From Diospyros lotus (taxonomy: Eukaryota; Streptophyta; Magnoliopsida; Ericales; Ebenaceae): DNA of 64,000 nucleotides. Below the pieces are notes generated by a model. That model was given only the letters and a program-made list of their open reading frames with translations, did no database searches and was not told the DNA's origin. The position numbers and the translations under genes were made by a program. Shown in pieces: positions 9,984 to 22,299 of the stretch. Every line of letters begins with the position of its first letter. Positions within the stretch are counted from its first letter, which is position 1. The stretch is taken from contig NC_068349.1 of assembly GCF_014633365.1 (NCBI RefSeq), positions 28,968,753-29,032,752 of the forward strand, read 5' to 3'.

Positions 9984-12655
9984 TGTAATGCCCCGCTCCC
10001 ACCTACGGGTGTTACTCATGAATAATCAGCTTATTATTCACACGCTAGGGCAAAGATGAAGAGATGGCTATGTTTCAACGGGAAACGACCTAGGTGGGAA
10101 CTAGGCTTTGCCCTCTCTTCGCTCCACTCGAGGGTCCGGGAATTATCAAAACGACCCATTAAAACACGAAACCTCGCAATCCTCACCCCTTCTCAAGCTC
10201 TTTAATGAAGAGCTAAGGGTGACCTCCCAGGATCGAAAGAAATAAACTAACTCCCATGCTTCATATAAATTATGGCATAACGCCTTAATTATAGGAAAAT
10301 AAATTTTCTTTTCTTTGCCCCCAACCATTAACCCATTTATCTCACTTCTAATTCCTTTGGAAAATATTTGGATTAATATTTCTTTGGAAAAATTAAATAA
10401 ATTTTCCTCATTAAATCTCCCTTAATTTTTCTCCTTTAATTATTTCAAAATACCATAATTTTCCAACCATTAGGAAATTAATTTTTGAAATACAAACCTC
10501 AAGGCATCCTTATCCAATTTCAAAATTTAAGGAAAATACTACATTATTTCATTTCCCAAAATATAGAAATTTTTCCCACAATTGCCTCAATTTTATATTA
10601 ATTTAAAAATTAATTTGGAGGCTAAAATACTCCTTTATTTATTTAAACATAAATTATTTCAAAATAACATATTATATTTAAATAAACAGAAAATGAAAAT
10701 AAAATAAAATAATAAAAAAAACCAAACAGCAGCAGGGGGGCATGCAACGCCCCCCAGCGCGCGGCCACGCTTGCGCATGGGCCGCGCGGGCCACGCGCGC
10801 AGGCTGCGTGCATGCACTGGCCGCCCGCGCGCACCTACTGCGTGCGGCCGCGCCAGCCGCACCCAGGTGCGCCCTTGGCTGCGCCCAGCACACTACCTCT
10901 CCTTCTATAATTAAAAAAATATATATTTTTTTTTAAACTCAAATTTTCCAGAATGCTTTTACACTACAAAAGGCTTCCAAAACATTCAAGTTTGCCACAA
11001 TACATCCACATTAAGCGTTCATTACACATTTAACAAAATAATACAACATCAACCACTAAATCCACAAAATACATACACTTCACATGCATTTCTCTTTTCT
11101 TCATTACCTTCAACCTTGCAAAACTCCTTTTCCTTTAGATGATTCTCCACTTACATAGAGGTCAAAGGACCTTATGAGCCAATGCTCAGTAAGGGTGCTA
11201 TGCAAATGTATATGAAACATGAGAATATGAACATGTAATGCAAATGCAATGCATATAATGGGTAGTCCTCCATGCCCTCATAACCATTTACGTTAAGGCA
11301 CCAACCAACCCCTCTCTCATCACTAGTCCTCCTTATGGCCATAAGTCCACTAGAACACAAAACATGCAATAAGACCATTACATGCAAACTCATTAAAACA
11401 TGTACATATGCAAGCAAAACCCCTACCACTTGGGGTTATCCCTTACCTCTTTACTTCTTGAAGCTTCAATACTTCACTTGCCAAGACTCTCTCTTTGGTT
11501 CAAGCCACCTTAGAAGAAATAACACAACGTTAGCTCTTATACACAAAATTTAAAGGCTACCTCATGAGAGGGAAAGAAGGCTTACCTCTCTTGCCTTTCT
11601 TCTTCCTTCTTCCAACCTTAACTCTATTACTTTCTTTCTCTTCACAAGTGGGGAAAACCTTGAACTAAATTCTCAATTCCCTATTTATGGAGCTTTTCTA
11701 CTCAATCCATGCCAAATTTCAAGATTACATCTTAGTCATTGATTTTTCTTTAATTCAAGAGACTCAATCTCAACTCTCCAACACAAGCACAATCCTTGTG
11801 CTTCTCCTAATCTTCAATCTTAGCCATTGATTTTAAGAGAACTCATCTCTAGTCTCTAAAGAAACACAATCCAAGAGACTTAGTCTCTTTAAATCTCAAC
11901 CTTTGATTTTCTTTGGAGATTAAATCCTCAACCATTGGATCAATCTCTAATTCCCATAATTCTCTCATTTTCACAATTAATAAATAATGACTAATTTCAA
12001 GATTGACTAATTTCTCCATTTTCCATTTAATTTAAATCCATAACTTTTCAAGCAATTAATGGAGACTATTATCTTTTCTTTTTGATTTAATTTAAATGGC
12101 TCTTGAAAGACATAATTCAATTTATTTTGGCATTTAATTAAATCCACCATTTTCCCACATAAATGCATGACCATTTTCCATTTAATATAGAATTTCTTTT
12201 AATTCTCTCCATAATGGCTCTCATTAGTACTTGAGAGACTAATTTCTTTTCTTTTTGCATTTCTTTATATCCCACTCTTGCTTCACAAGATCATGCCAAG
12301 TGTCACCAATTACACTTAATAAAATTATTTCTTATTCCCAAATTTAAATTAAATCTCATTCCATGAGATCTTGCCAAGTGTCACAAATCTAACCACTCCC
12401 GTTTTAATTTCCTAATTATCCATACACTTAAAACAAGAATTAAAATCTCCAAAAATCAATTCTCCAATATAAATAATTTCTCCAAAAATAATTTACTCTT
12501 TTATGAGATGAAACTCGAAATTACCGTTTTACCCCTCCTAAGGCATCCTATCTATTATGTGCCTTCTCATTATTTCAAGGGCAATTATGGAATTTTTCAT
12601 ATACCAATATTCCCTTAATTGATAAAATTTATCATAACTTATCAAGGGTATTACA
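9984..12655 (-). repeat. 5' LTR of chromovirus 1 (right LTR, 2672 bp)
   Basis: Starts TGTAATG and ends GTATTACA. It keeps the 320 bp missing from its partner, including the end of a very GC-rich block (10735-10885). The TATA-like site is at 11679-11690 on the minus strand. The 18-base U5 core is at 10089-10106. Confidence 0.93.
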
Positions 12656-12752
12656 TTGGTGACCAGTCAGATCCTTTTGCCAATTGAGTTGGAGATTTAA
12701 TTAATAGTTTTGGGACTGTGCAGTAGCCAGAAAAAAGGTCTTTAATTGAAAA

Positions 12753-12857
12753 TGAAATATTATTGCAGTCTTGGAGTTATGGAAAGCCTTGGAGTAGCTA
12801 GTTACGGAAAGAAGATAAGCTCTAATTCCATGACTCCAAGGCTGCAATAATATTTCA
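12753..12857 (+). repeat. 31-bp foldback (inverted repeat)
   Basis: Arms 12753-12783 and 12827-12857 are inverted copies differing at two positions. In a plus-strand RNA both mismatches become G-U pairs, so the stem would be fully paired with a 43-base loop. The loop repeats part of the arm (CCTTGGAGTAG). It could be a decayed miniature inverted-repeat element or a small-RNA hairpin. Confidence 0.75.
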
Positions 12858-15686
12858 GTACGTGTCTAACATGTGCAGTTGTGGAATAACTTGTGGTCCT
12901 TTTCTTTTAATTAGCAAATTAATTTATTCTTTTTTAGTTATTACGAGTCTTTGATTTATCTGATTCTATTTTGATTTTGTTAGGACTTTTAATAGATCAT
13001 AAGATAGAATTTAAATGGTATTACATTACCATATGTAGTAAGATTAGTTTTAGAATAGCTGTAGGTGTTTTAGGAGCTCTATGGATGGCATTTCCTGTAA
13101 AGAAACAAGTGCAAGTACCTTTTTAGGTCAATTTAATGATGTTTGATTTGATATTGAACTTGGAGACAGTTAATTTACATTTTCTGATGGGTACATGGAG
13201 TTTACTAATATATTTTTTTATTTGGGTTTGGATAATATTTTAGAACTTCCCTCATTGTGAAATAAGCTCCAAGCAATACCATGAGTACCATGTAATTGCA
13301 ACTAATTTTTGAATTCTTAAAAGCTGGAACTATTGTTGGTCGTCTGGTGGTTAGTTCCAGTTACTATAGTTTGAATTTCACGTGTTATATAAAGATACCT
13401 TTGCTTCCATTTTTTCATGTCTGTTATATAAAGACATGAAATAACGTGTTTCATGTCTGTCCTTTTGGAAGGGTAAGTTTTGACAGGGGCTTAGCTTTTG
13501 AGATTTTTACGTCTCACTTATTATAGATATTTTCTGTTAGGTGTGCCTATCCAATGAATCATTCATGCACCCAGGTAGTAGTTCTTTTATCAGTTGATGA
13601 GTTTGGGCATTTTGGCCATAATGAAGATATGAAACAACAATTATGCTGTGTTTTTCTGTTCCCTCCTCTAGCTTGTAAAAATCTTATTCCAGATTTATGT
13701 CACACTTTGTTAACTTGTTCATTTCCTGAAAGTGTGGAAGCTTGTCATTCTTGCTTAAATCTTGATGATGGTTCAGTAAGCTTTTCCTCCAATTGTTTGT
13801 TAAGTCAGTTGATCTAAAATTTGTTCTTATGTACTTAGGTATTAAGTGAGTTTTCTTAATTCATCCATGGAATGTTTGATGTTTGTAGTTTTTGGTGGCA
13901 ACCCAATTGTATACGATATAATTCGTATTAGGGTGCTGTCATTATAGTAGGTAATCAATGATATGTCAAGATGGTCTTATTATAGTATACAATCATTTTA
14001 GTTATTTTTTGTTCTCTTTCTGGATTAGGCAAATATCAATGAGAATCCTTTTTGTTGTACAGTACATTAATGACATGTTTTGTGAGATATATCTTGGTAT
14101 AGCAGTTGACTATAAAACCTGTTGCCTTTTGATGGCAATAGGGTTTGTATTATCTCTGCTTTTTTGTGCAAACTTGTGTAGTTTTTGTATATTTTTTTAG
14201 TATAAATATACATAGTAAAAATAAATCTTGTAGTTTTATTGCATTTTTAGTATAAATAGAAATGAAATGATCATTATATTCATCATCATTTTAGTACGCT
14301 TTTGTTTTGATATAATAGAATGGTAAAATAAATTTATTATATCTTATTTTTAACATTAAATAATTCTATTAATTAATAATATTACATTTTAAACTATCTA
14401 ATCAACTAATAAGATTGTGTAGATATTGAAAACAAGATACCAGAGATACACTTTATCTAAAAATAAAATACATATATTATTAATTAACCATCTCCTAGAA
14501 TGTAAAGTAGTCTATTTTTGAATAAATAACTATTTCTTTCATTTTTATGTGTGTTGCACATGCATTCGTATGTAATCTTATTATAACATATCCCTGCTGT
14601 GTCCCAACTTATCATTTTAATAATTGCTGTCCTGATGCTTTACATTGTGTGTTAAGGAAAAAGCTTGGGCAGCCGGGAAGGTTTCTTCGGTTGTCCATAG
14701 GTATGATAAAGTTTGGGCAAAATAATTGTAAGGAACAGATGGTAGAGTCGGGTGATTTGCTATATGATCCTTTACTAATTGTCGACAAACACATAGGAAT
14801 TGACAGAACAATGGAGAACAATGGACTTGGAACCTTTATTAAGTTTTTTATTAGGTGAAAAGGAAGCATCTACTCACATTTAGTTGTAGTTTGTGCAATA
14901 GAGGAAAAGCCTTCAGCAAATAACTAATCCACAAGAGGTCATCATCGTCATTAAAAGGGAAAATAGTTAGCACCAATTGCTTGACATTGATGAATTTAGG
15001 TGCATCTTCTGGTAGCTTTATTATCTGAAATTAAAAAATACAAATGAATTCAACATAATTAAATTAATAAATAATAGTGATGAAAAAATCTTAAATTAAT
15101 ATTACTCATTAATAATTTAATAATAGTAATAAATTTTTGTTGGAGTTTATCTAAAATCTTAAATTAATAAATAGTGATGAAAAAATTGAAATAATTAGTA
15201 TAATTAAACCAATTTAAGTACTCTAAAAAAAAATCAGTTATGAAACAAACTTTTATCAATATTACTCATTTTGATAATAAGAACACTTATGAATCAGATA
15301 ATATCGTGTTAATTGGCCCTATTTACTTTCACTTTCTTTGTTGGATCTATTCATCTATAGGAGGAATAGGAATTCCTTTTAATCAAGAAATAATAGTGGA
15401 TTTTGGATATATGGTTAATTCTGTCTATTAGATCTTTTGCACATAAATTTTCTTGCTTTCCTAGCTCAAAATTTTCTTTATTGTCTTGTTATTATGGATG
15501 AGTACAAGAAATTAGACTGACTTTATTACTGATGTTTGTTAATCTAAATAGAAGTGCAATGTGTAATGTGAAATAATTTCTTTGTTAATCTAATATTGTC
15601 ACCCTTCTCATTTCCCTTGCAGTGTTGGTTTGTTTTCAAATCGTTGCGTTATTTGGGATTATGTTTGCATCGTAAGAGGTATGTAT
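12858..15686. other. AT-rich DNA, no gene recognised
   Basis: Open frames at 13554-13817 (87 codons) and 14547-14858 (103 codons) have no recognisable domains and sit in AT-rich sequence. They may be fragments of decayed exons, but nothing supports a function. The 5' end of the neighbouring CACTA element should lie somewhere in this stretch; I could not find a CACTA terminus. Confidence 0.5.
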
Positions 15687-15990
15687 CCCGTGAGTGATGG
15701 GGATTTTATCACTCCCTCTAGGTGGTGGGAGATCACCCTAATTTATAGATATGGAATATTAGTGAATATATATGTATATATATGTACATTGACATTGTGT
15801 ATGTACATACCCCGTGAGTGATGGGGATTTTATCACTCCCTCTGGGTGGTGGGAGATCACCATAATTTATAGGTATAGAATATTAATGAGAATATATATA
15901 TATGTACATTGATATTGTGTATGTACATACCCCGTGAGTGATGGGGATTTTATCACTCCCTCCAGGTGGTGGGAGATCACCCTAATTTAT
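15687..15990 (+). repeat. Tandem repeat, 120-124 bp unit, about 2.5 copies
   Basis: Units start at 15687, 15811 and 15931, each opening with CCCGTGAGTGATGGGG. Within each unit GAGTGAT and ATCACTC form an inverted pair, and GGTGGTGGGAGATCACC forms a second small one, so every unit can fold. AT-rich TATATATGTA spacers separate them. The third unit ends at about 15990, 90 bases before the transposase start, so the array may belong to the 5' part of the CACTA element. Confidence 0.88.
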
Positions 15991-16081
15991 GTGTTTATTT
16001 GTCCATTATGTTTAGACTGTCTAATGGATGTTTAAAAACTTGTGCCTTACATTTTTTTTATATTTATTTTTAATTAGTGTG

Positions 16082-19000
16082 ATGGATAGGAGTTGGATGC
16101 AATTGGATGACAGACTTTGTGACCAATACTTGAATGGAGTTAATGATTTCCTTGAATTTGCGTTCAAAAACCCACGCATAAATGGAAAAATTCAGTGTTC
16201 TTGTCTACAATGCAACAATACATATTTTTTTTGTCAAGATGATGTCAAGTTTCATCTAGTTAGGTATGGAATAGTTAAGAATTAAGTTAATTGGTACTAC
16301 CACGGGTAAGAGGTATTGGTTGAAGTAGAGATTAGTGATGAGGATGATGACAACAATGATAATGACGATATGCATCCTATGCTGGAAGAAACCTTTGGGT
16401 TGCCAGGTGTTAATATTGATATGGGTCACGATTCATCTAACGAGAATGAGCCGAACTCATGTGCAAAATTTTTTTATGAATTATTGCATGATGCCGAACA
16501 ACCTCTATTTCCAGGATGCACCCATGTGTCGAAGCTTTCATTTCTTGTGAAACTGTTGCATTTGAAATGTTTAAGTGGGTGGAGTAACAATTCATTCAAC
16601 ATGCTACTTGAGATAATAAGATCTACATTTCCAGTGAGTGAAACTGTGCCTTCTTCTTATTATGAAGCTAGGAAATTCATCCGAGCTTTAGGACTCGATT
16701 ATGAAAAGATAGATGCATGCCCAAATGATTGCATACTTTTTCAAAAAGAATATGCAAATTGTCATGAATGTGTGAAATGTGGTGCTCCTAGGTGGAAGTC
16801 AGTGGCAGGAAAAGAAGATGTAACTGGGAAAAGGTACCTACAAAAACCCTGAGGTATTTTCCATTGACCCCAAGGCTTCAGAAGCTATATATGTCATCCA
16901 AAACAGCTTCAGATATGCGATGGCACGAAGATAAACATATTAAGGATGGGTTATTACGTCATCCAGCTGATTCTGAAGCTTGGAAAAAGTTAGATGAGCA
17001 TTATCCTTCGTTTTCAATTGAACCTCGTAATGTTAGACTTGGATTGGCAAGTGATGGATTTAATCCATTTGGCTTAATGAGCATTGCTCATAGTACATGG
17101 CCTGTGATTGTAGTTCCATATAATTTTCCCCCTTGGATGTGCATGAAATAGCCTTATCTCATATTAACCTTACTTATTCCTGGTCCAAAAGCCCCTGGAA
17201 ACCACATTGATGTTTATTTTCAACCTATGATTGAAGAATTGAAGGAGTTATGGGAGGCCGGTGTTCAAACATATGATGCCTCAAAGAAACAAAATTTTCA
17301 GATGCATGCAACTATTTTATGGACTATTAATGACTTTCCTGCCTATGCAAATTTGTCTGGATATAGTACAAAGGGAAAGTGGGCTTGTCCTTGTTGCAAC
17401 AAACACACCGAGTCTCATTGGCTAAGTTATGGAAAAAAAATTTGCTATATGGGCCACCGTCGATTTTTACCTAGGAACCATAAATGGCGTAATAGTAAAG
17501 TTCATTTCAATGGGAAGGTGGAACGTAGGGACCGACCTCCACAACTGTTTGGATATGATGTGTTTGAACAATTATGCACTGTTGAAAAAGGAAAATGGGA
17601 TAATTCTAATGATACTTGGCTAAAACATTGGAAGAAAAAAAGTATCTTCTTTGAGCTGCCTTATTGGAAATAACTTTTGTTGCGTCACAATCTAGATGTT
17701 ATGCACATTGAAAAAAATGTATGTGATAATGTCAATGGAACGATCATGCATATTCAAGGAAAATCGATAGATGGTAAGAAAGCTCACATGGACTTGAAAG
17801 AGGTGGGCATTAGAGAGACACTCTACCTACTCGGTGAAGATGATAAAATACCTCTTGCATGTTACATGTTGTCTTCAAAAGAAAAATTGATGTTGTGTGA
17901 ATTTTTGGAAGAAGTTAAAGTACCAGATGGTTATTCGTCGAATATCTCAAGGTGTGTTAATATCAAGGACCAGAAAATCTTATCCTTAAATAGTCATGAT
18001 TGCCACATTCTTATGCAACGATTACTCCTTCTTGCTCTACGAGGCCTTCTCCCTAAGGATGTTTTTGGTGCATTGATTGAATTGAGCAATTTTTTTTGAG
18101 ATATTTGTTCCAAAGTATTGAGGGTTGAAAGGTTAAATGAACTTGAACTCCAAATTGCTGAAACTCTTTGCAAATTAGAACGAATCTTCCTTCCAACTTT
18201 TTTTTAACATTATGGAACACTTGCCTATTCACTTACCTAGTGAAGCTAAGATTGCCGGCCCTGTCCAGTATCGTTGGATGTATCCAATTGAAAGGTTTGT
18301 ACATGTTCTTATTCATACTAGTTTTTTTGGAAAAAAAAAAAAAAAAGTTTACCCCCTTATTAAGGAGTTTAAGAAAAGTTATCAATTTCTTTGACAGGTA
18401 TTTACGCACATTGAAATCTTATGTCCATAATAAGAGTCGTCCAGAGGGTTCAATTGCAGAGGGATATCTTGAAGAAGAATGCCTAAATTTTTGTTCTAGA
18501 TACCTAAAAGGATGTGAAACGAAATTCAATCGCATTGAAAGAAATCCTGACGGGGATGGTGTGAAAACAATTGGTGGATTATCTGTGTTTACTCAAACAG
18601 GTCGTGCTTTAGGAAAAACGACTCAATGTGAGCTTGGAAGAGAGGAATGGTCCCAAGCTAGATTATATGTCCTTAAAAATTGTGATGAAATCCAATCATT
18701 CATAGAGTAAGTGATAATTTTGACATATTCTATACCAATTAATTTATAACAATTATTTTTCCATGAAATTTCTCTTACTGCTTTTTGTGTGTAATTTAAA
18801 ATAGAGAACACAAACAATTGGTGGTCCAATCTCTAGCCCATTCCCATCCCAAAAACGTAGAAAACATTCATAATAGAGAATTTTCAAGTTGGTTTGAGCA
18901 TCATGTAAGTATATTAAGATCCAATATGTATCATTTAAATGTTTTGTGGTTAGATGTTCAATGCCATCCATTTGAACTATATTGTTATTTAACCCATTTC

Positions 19001-19779
19001 CCTTTAAATGGATAGGTGACACAAATGTATAATTCAGAAAATGACAAAGTCACCAATCATTTGTTATCACTTGCTCGAGGGCCAAATCATAGTGCATTGT
19101 CATTCAAAGGCTACATTGTTAATGGTTTTCGGTTCCACACTCGAGATCGAGAGAAAGAATTGAAAACTCAAAATAGTGGAGTTTTCATGAGAGGGGAAAC
19201 TAATAGTTTTGCAACTGCGAGAGATGGTAACCCAACCCTTAGTAATGTGGATTACTATGGCGTGTTAATGAATATTATCGAATTGCAATATCTTGGTGGT
19301 TTACGAGTAGTACTATTCAAGTGTGATTGGAGAGATGTATGCAATAAAAGAAGAGGAATCAAGATAGATAATTACGGGTTCACTTCCTTAAATTTTGATA
19401 GATCATTGCAGACTAATGAACAATTTATACTTGCTTGCCAAGCTGAACAGGTGTTTTATGTAAGGGAAATGGGGGAACCTAATTGGTATGTTGTTCAACG
19501 ATCAAACCTCGAAACTTTTATAACATGGATGCCTATGAAGCCACTAGTGATGAACCATTTCAACAAAATGATCTATCAAACATTGGCCAATGTTCAACCC
19601 AAGATGCGGATCTAAATGACTGTGAGTTTTCATGCCATAGAAGTGACATTCTGCTAGAGATTGCATTTGAAGAAGGGACATCAAGACAACAAAGGAAAAG
19701 AATGTATCCTTTAGTTAAGGGAAAGAGAAAGACTAGAGGAAGAAGGAAACAAATTCTAGTTTTAAGTGATGATGATTGA
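16082..19779 (+). pseudogene. CACTA transposase (tnp2/TnpD type), decayed, with introns
   Basis: The protein cuts and pastes CACTA elements. It starts at MDRSWMQLDDR, a transposase-associated N-terminal domain with CSCLQCNN cysteines. The tnp2 domain follows (16316-17700: WACPCCNKHTESHW, RDRPPQ, LDVMHIEKNVCDN). Next are a DUF4218-like part (18212-18700: EHLPIHLPSEAKIAGPVQYR, GSIAEGYLEEECL) and a DUF4216-like part (19016-19500: NVDYYGVLMNIIELQY). Three GT-AG introns restore the frame exactly: 18295-18397, 18707-18804 and 18905-19015. Stops near 16283, 16307, 17149, 17671 and 18097 and frameshifts near 16840 and 19520 inactivate it. The C-terminus is basic and ends SDDD. Confidence 0.92.
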
Positions 19780-19887
19780 TTGTATATAGACTTAATTATT
19801 TTTTTTTTCCGCTATTTTTCTAAAGCTTAGTGTATTTTAGTGTTTCCTTTTTCTTTAGTCACTTTCTATATATAAGTCTATGTTGTA

Positions 19888-21422
19888 GCCAATTGAGGGT
19901 ATAGCTGAAACCAACGAACAAACTCTCGTCACACCACCTAATTTTGATCCATCTACAAGACAAAGTTGCGCTGGTAAGAAATAATTATCTATGTTTTAAT
20001 AGTTTAGTTTTCTCATCTGTAAAATGATAAAATAATTATTAGTTTTTATTTATCATATATTTATTGTATAGGATCATCATCATCTAATGCAAGAAAAAGA
20101 CGTCGAGGGAAAACAAAGAATAAAATACTAACATCTTTGGCTCCTGGTCAAAAATCGTCATTGGAATTCAATAATTATGGTCAAGCCATTGGATCAAATG
20201 CTAATGTGTTTGCAAGTCATATTGGCAAGATTGTTAAAGTATATGAAGATACACCAATTTCTTGCAAGCGTTGGGAAGATGTTCCACAAGACAATAATAA
20301 TAAAATGTATTCTTATGTACTGGTAAGATCAATAATTATTCTATATTATACTTATATGATATTGTATTAAATCGTTCTTCATGACTTATAACGTTTCAAA
20401 CAACTTTTTCTTTTAACTTGTGTAGGAGAAATTTGAATTTGATGAAAACGAAGTAAGAAAAAATTGGATCTTTAGAAAGATAGGAAGGGCTTTTGCAAAC
20501 CATAAATATAAGTTGAAGGCTGACTATTATGATGCATATGACAATGATGATGATCGAATTAAGTTTGCTCCAACAACAATCGACCAAGGACAATGGAGAC
20601 AATTTGTTAATTGGTTGAGCTCACATGAGTTTTAGATATTCTATACCCTTTACCTTTTTTATGCACAAGTTACTTTAATTATTTAAAACATGATTATTGT
20701 ATTTGGTCTTACATATAGGTTTCTTGTGCTCGTAATAAGTCTAATCGGTCAAAGCAAACAATGACTAAAACTACAGGCACTAGAAGTTTTGCTCGAGTTA
20801 GAGCTGAACAGGTATAATTTAAATCATTTATACATCTTTCTCATTAACAATTTTTTTTTTTTTTTTGTTGATTAACTTGTCTATTTAATACAGACTGAAA
20901 TATTAGGACATGAACCGTCTGCATGGGAAATGTTCAAGGTGACACACAAGAAAAAAGACAGGTGGATTGTTGATTCCACATCAAAAGAAATAGTGGTAAA
21001 TTTTATTTTAAACAATTTATGTTGTTATTGTGATATATATTTTAGTATTATGTTATAACATATCTATTTTATTTATTATCAAATTTCAGGACAAAATTCA
21101 ATCTTTAGTAACCCAAAGAGCTGAGGAAGAACCTTCTCAAGCTATTGACGAAAATGAAATTTTTTTTGAAGTAATGGGAAGAGAAAGACATGGACGTGTT
21201 TGTGGGTATGGATTCGGACCAACTCCTTCTTCTGTCCTTGGAAAGATTCCATCTCATCATGAGCTTGTTACATAACTAGAACAAATGCGACAACATAATA
21301 ATGGTTTGAAAAATGAAATGCAACTTTTGAAAGAGAAAAATGAAGCGTTGTCGATAGAATTGGACCAAGTCAAAGAAAGGCAATCAATTTTTGAAGCTTT
21401 TATGGAAGATGTTAGAGTATGA
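19888..21422 (+). pseudogene. Second CACTA gene, plant transposase of Ptta/En/Spm type
   Basis: A six-exon gene downstream of the transposase, the place of the TnpA-like DNA-binding protein that recognises subterminal repeats. Good introns are at 19974-20071, 20323-20425, 20812-20893 and 20996-21089. One between about 20634 and 20718 has a clear acceptor but no clear donor. The protein runs through ARKRRRGKTKNK (basic), a central domain with KRWEDVPQDNNNKMYSYVL and KWIFRK-like sequence, VSCARNKSNRSKQTM and RSFARVRAEQ, then GRERHGRVCGYGFGPTPSSV, and ends in a coiled coil (about 21276-21420). A stop at 21273 cuts off the coiled coil. The first codon is not certain. Confidence 0.85.
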
Positions 21423-21689
21423 AGGATTAGAAATAACAATTGACTAGACTTAATTGTTTGATGTCTTTTTTTTATGTAAAGTGCCAGATGTCTTTTTTTT
21501 ATGACAATGTGATTGTAAATTGCTAGATATCTTTTTTTGATGACAATGTAAATGTAAAGTGCTAGTCAATTATTAATTGACTTGAGTTGTTTTCTAAAGT
21601 TTCTTGATGATTAGAATGGTGTTTATTTTGGATACAATGTATTAAATTAATAGGGTTTAAAATATAGAAAAACAAGCAGTGGGTTGTGA

Positions 21690-22223
21690 GAAAATTTTAT
21701 AAAAATCGCTTTTTGTGACAGCCAACAAAAAGTGGTCACTAAAAATGTCTTTTTTTGTGGCAGCCATGACTCTCACTAAAAGTATCTGTCAAACACTTTT
21801 TGTGGCAACCAATATAATGTGGTCACTAAAAAATGTTCATTTTGTGGCGGCAAACACTATCACTAAAATCTTACCATTTGTGACAACTAATAAAGCCGTC
21901 ACAAAAAATTCATTACCTGTGACAACGGTGGCCTTCACTAAAGAGTCATTTTTGTGACGGCCATGACCGTCACAAAAAATGACATTAGTGGCAGACGACT
22001 GTGGTTGTCACTAAAAATTTTTTTGTGACCGTCACATCCGGCCGCCACTAAATGGTATTTTAAGTGACGGCCAGCCAATAATTGCCACTAATACTATTTG
22101 TGAGAGACTTTTTAGTGACAGCTTATGACGACCAACTTAACGGCCACTAAAACTTTTAGTGACGAGTTTTTATGCTTTTAGTGATGGTCTTGGCCTCCAC
22201 TAAAAATCTTATTTCTTGTAGTG
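21690..22223 (+). repeat. CACTA 3' subterminal repeats and terminus
   Basis: A dense set of imperfect short repeats built on TTTTTGTGACGGCC and its inverse GGCCGTCACTAAAAA, in both directions, runs up to the terminal TTTCTTGTAGTG. Such arrays are the binding sites of the TnpA-like protein in this superfamily. Confidence 0.9.
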
Positions 22224-22299
22224 ATAACTTCTAGGCCCTCTAACGGGTCATTGCAATTTCCCTCCTCCTTAAAAGAATTTGGTTCTCCAAATTCGTACC

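Larger units (their letters stand above)
1955..12655 (-). mobile_element. Complete Ty3/gypsy chromovirus (Tekay/Del-like), degenerate
   Basis: A 10.7-kb LTR retrotransposon bounded by the direct repeat TTGGT at 1950-1954 and 12656-12660. Both LTRs read TGTAAYG at the left and TTACA at the right. All domains lie on the minus strand in the order gag, zinc knuckles, protease, RT, RNase H, integrase, chromodomain, which is the Ty3/gypsy order. A chromodomain at the integrase C-terminus places it among chromoviruses, and the long LTRs and sequence style suggest the Tekay/Del group (inference). The pol frame is interrupted by in-frame stops at 7122, 7026, 6516 and 5829. Catalytic residues in RT and RNase H are changed, so this copy cannot move itself. 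The 5' LTR is the right one. Confidence 0.95.
16082..22223 (+). mobile_element. CACTA (En/Spm) DNA transposon, 5' end not found
   Basis: Two transposon genes in the usual CACTA order are followed by a zone of short subterminal repeats and the terminus TTTCTTGTAGTG at 22212-22223, the inverted form of CACTACAAGAAA. A 3-bp TSD cannot be confirmed because the other end is not recognisable upstream; the start given is the first codon of the transposase. The element is decayed and sits against the 3' end of chromovirus 2. Confidence 0.9.

Noticed and set aside
10966..10976. CACTACAAAA at 10966 as a possible CACTA 5' end
   Set aside because: It lies inside the right LTR of chromovirus 1, has no subterminal repeats, and does not match the full CACTACAAGAAAT terminus.
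14547..14858. Possible host gene exon (103 codons)
   Set aside because: No recognisable domain, no convincing splice context and no continuation. Kept only as unexplained sequence.
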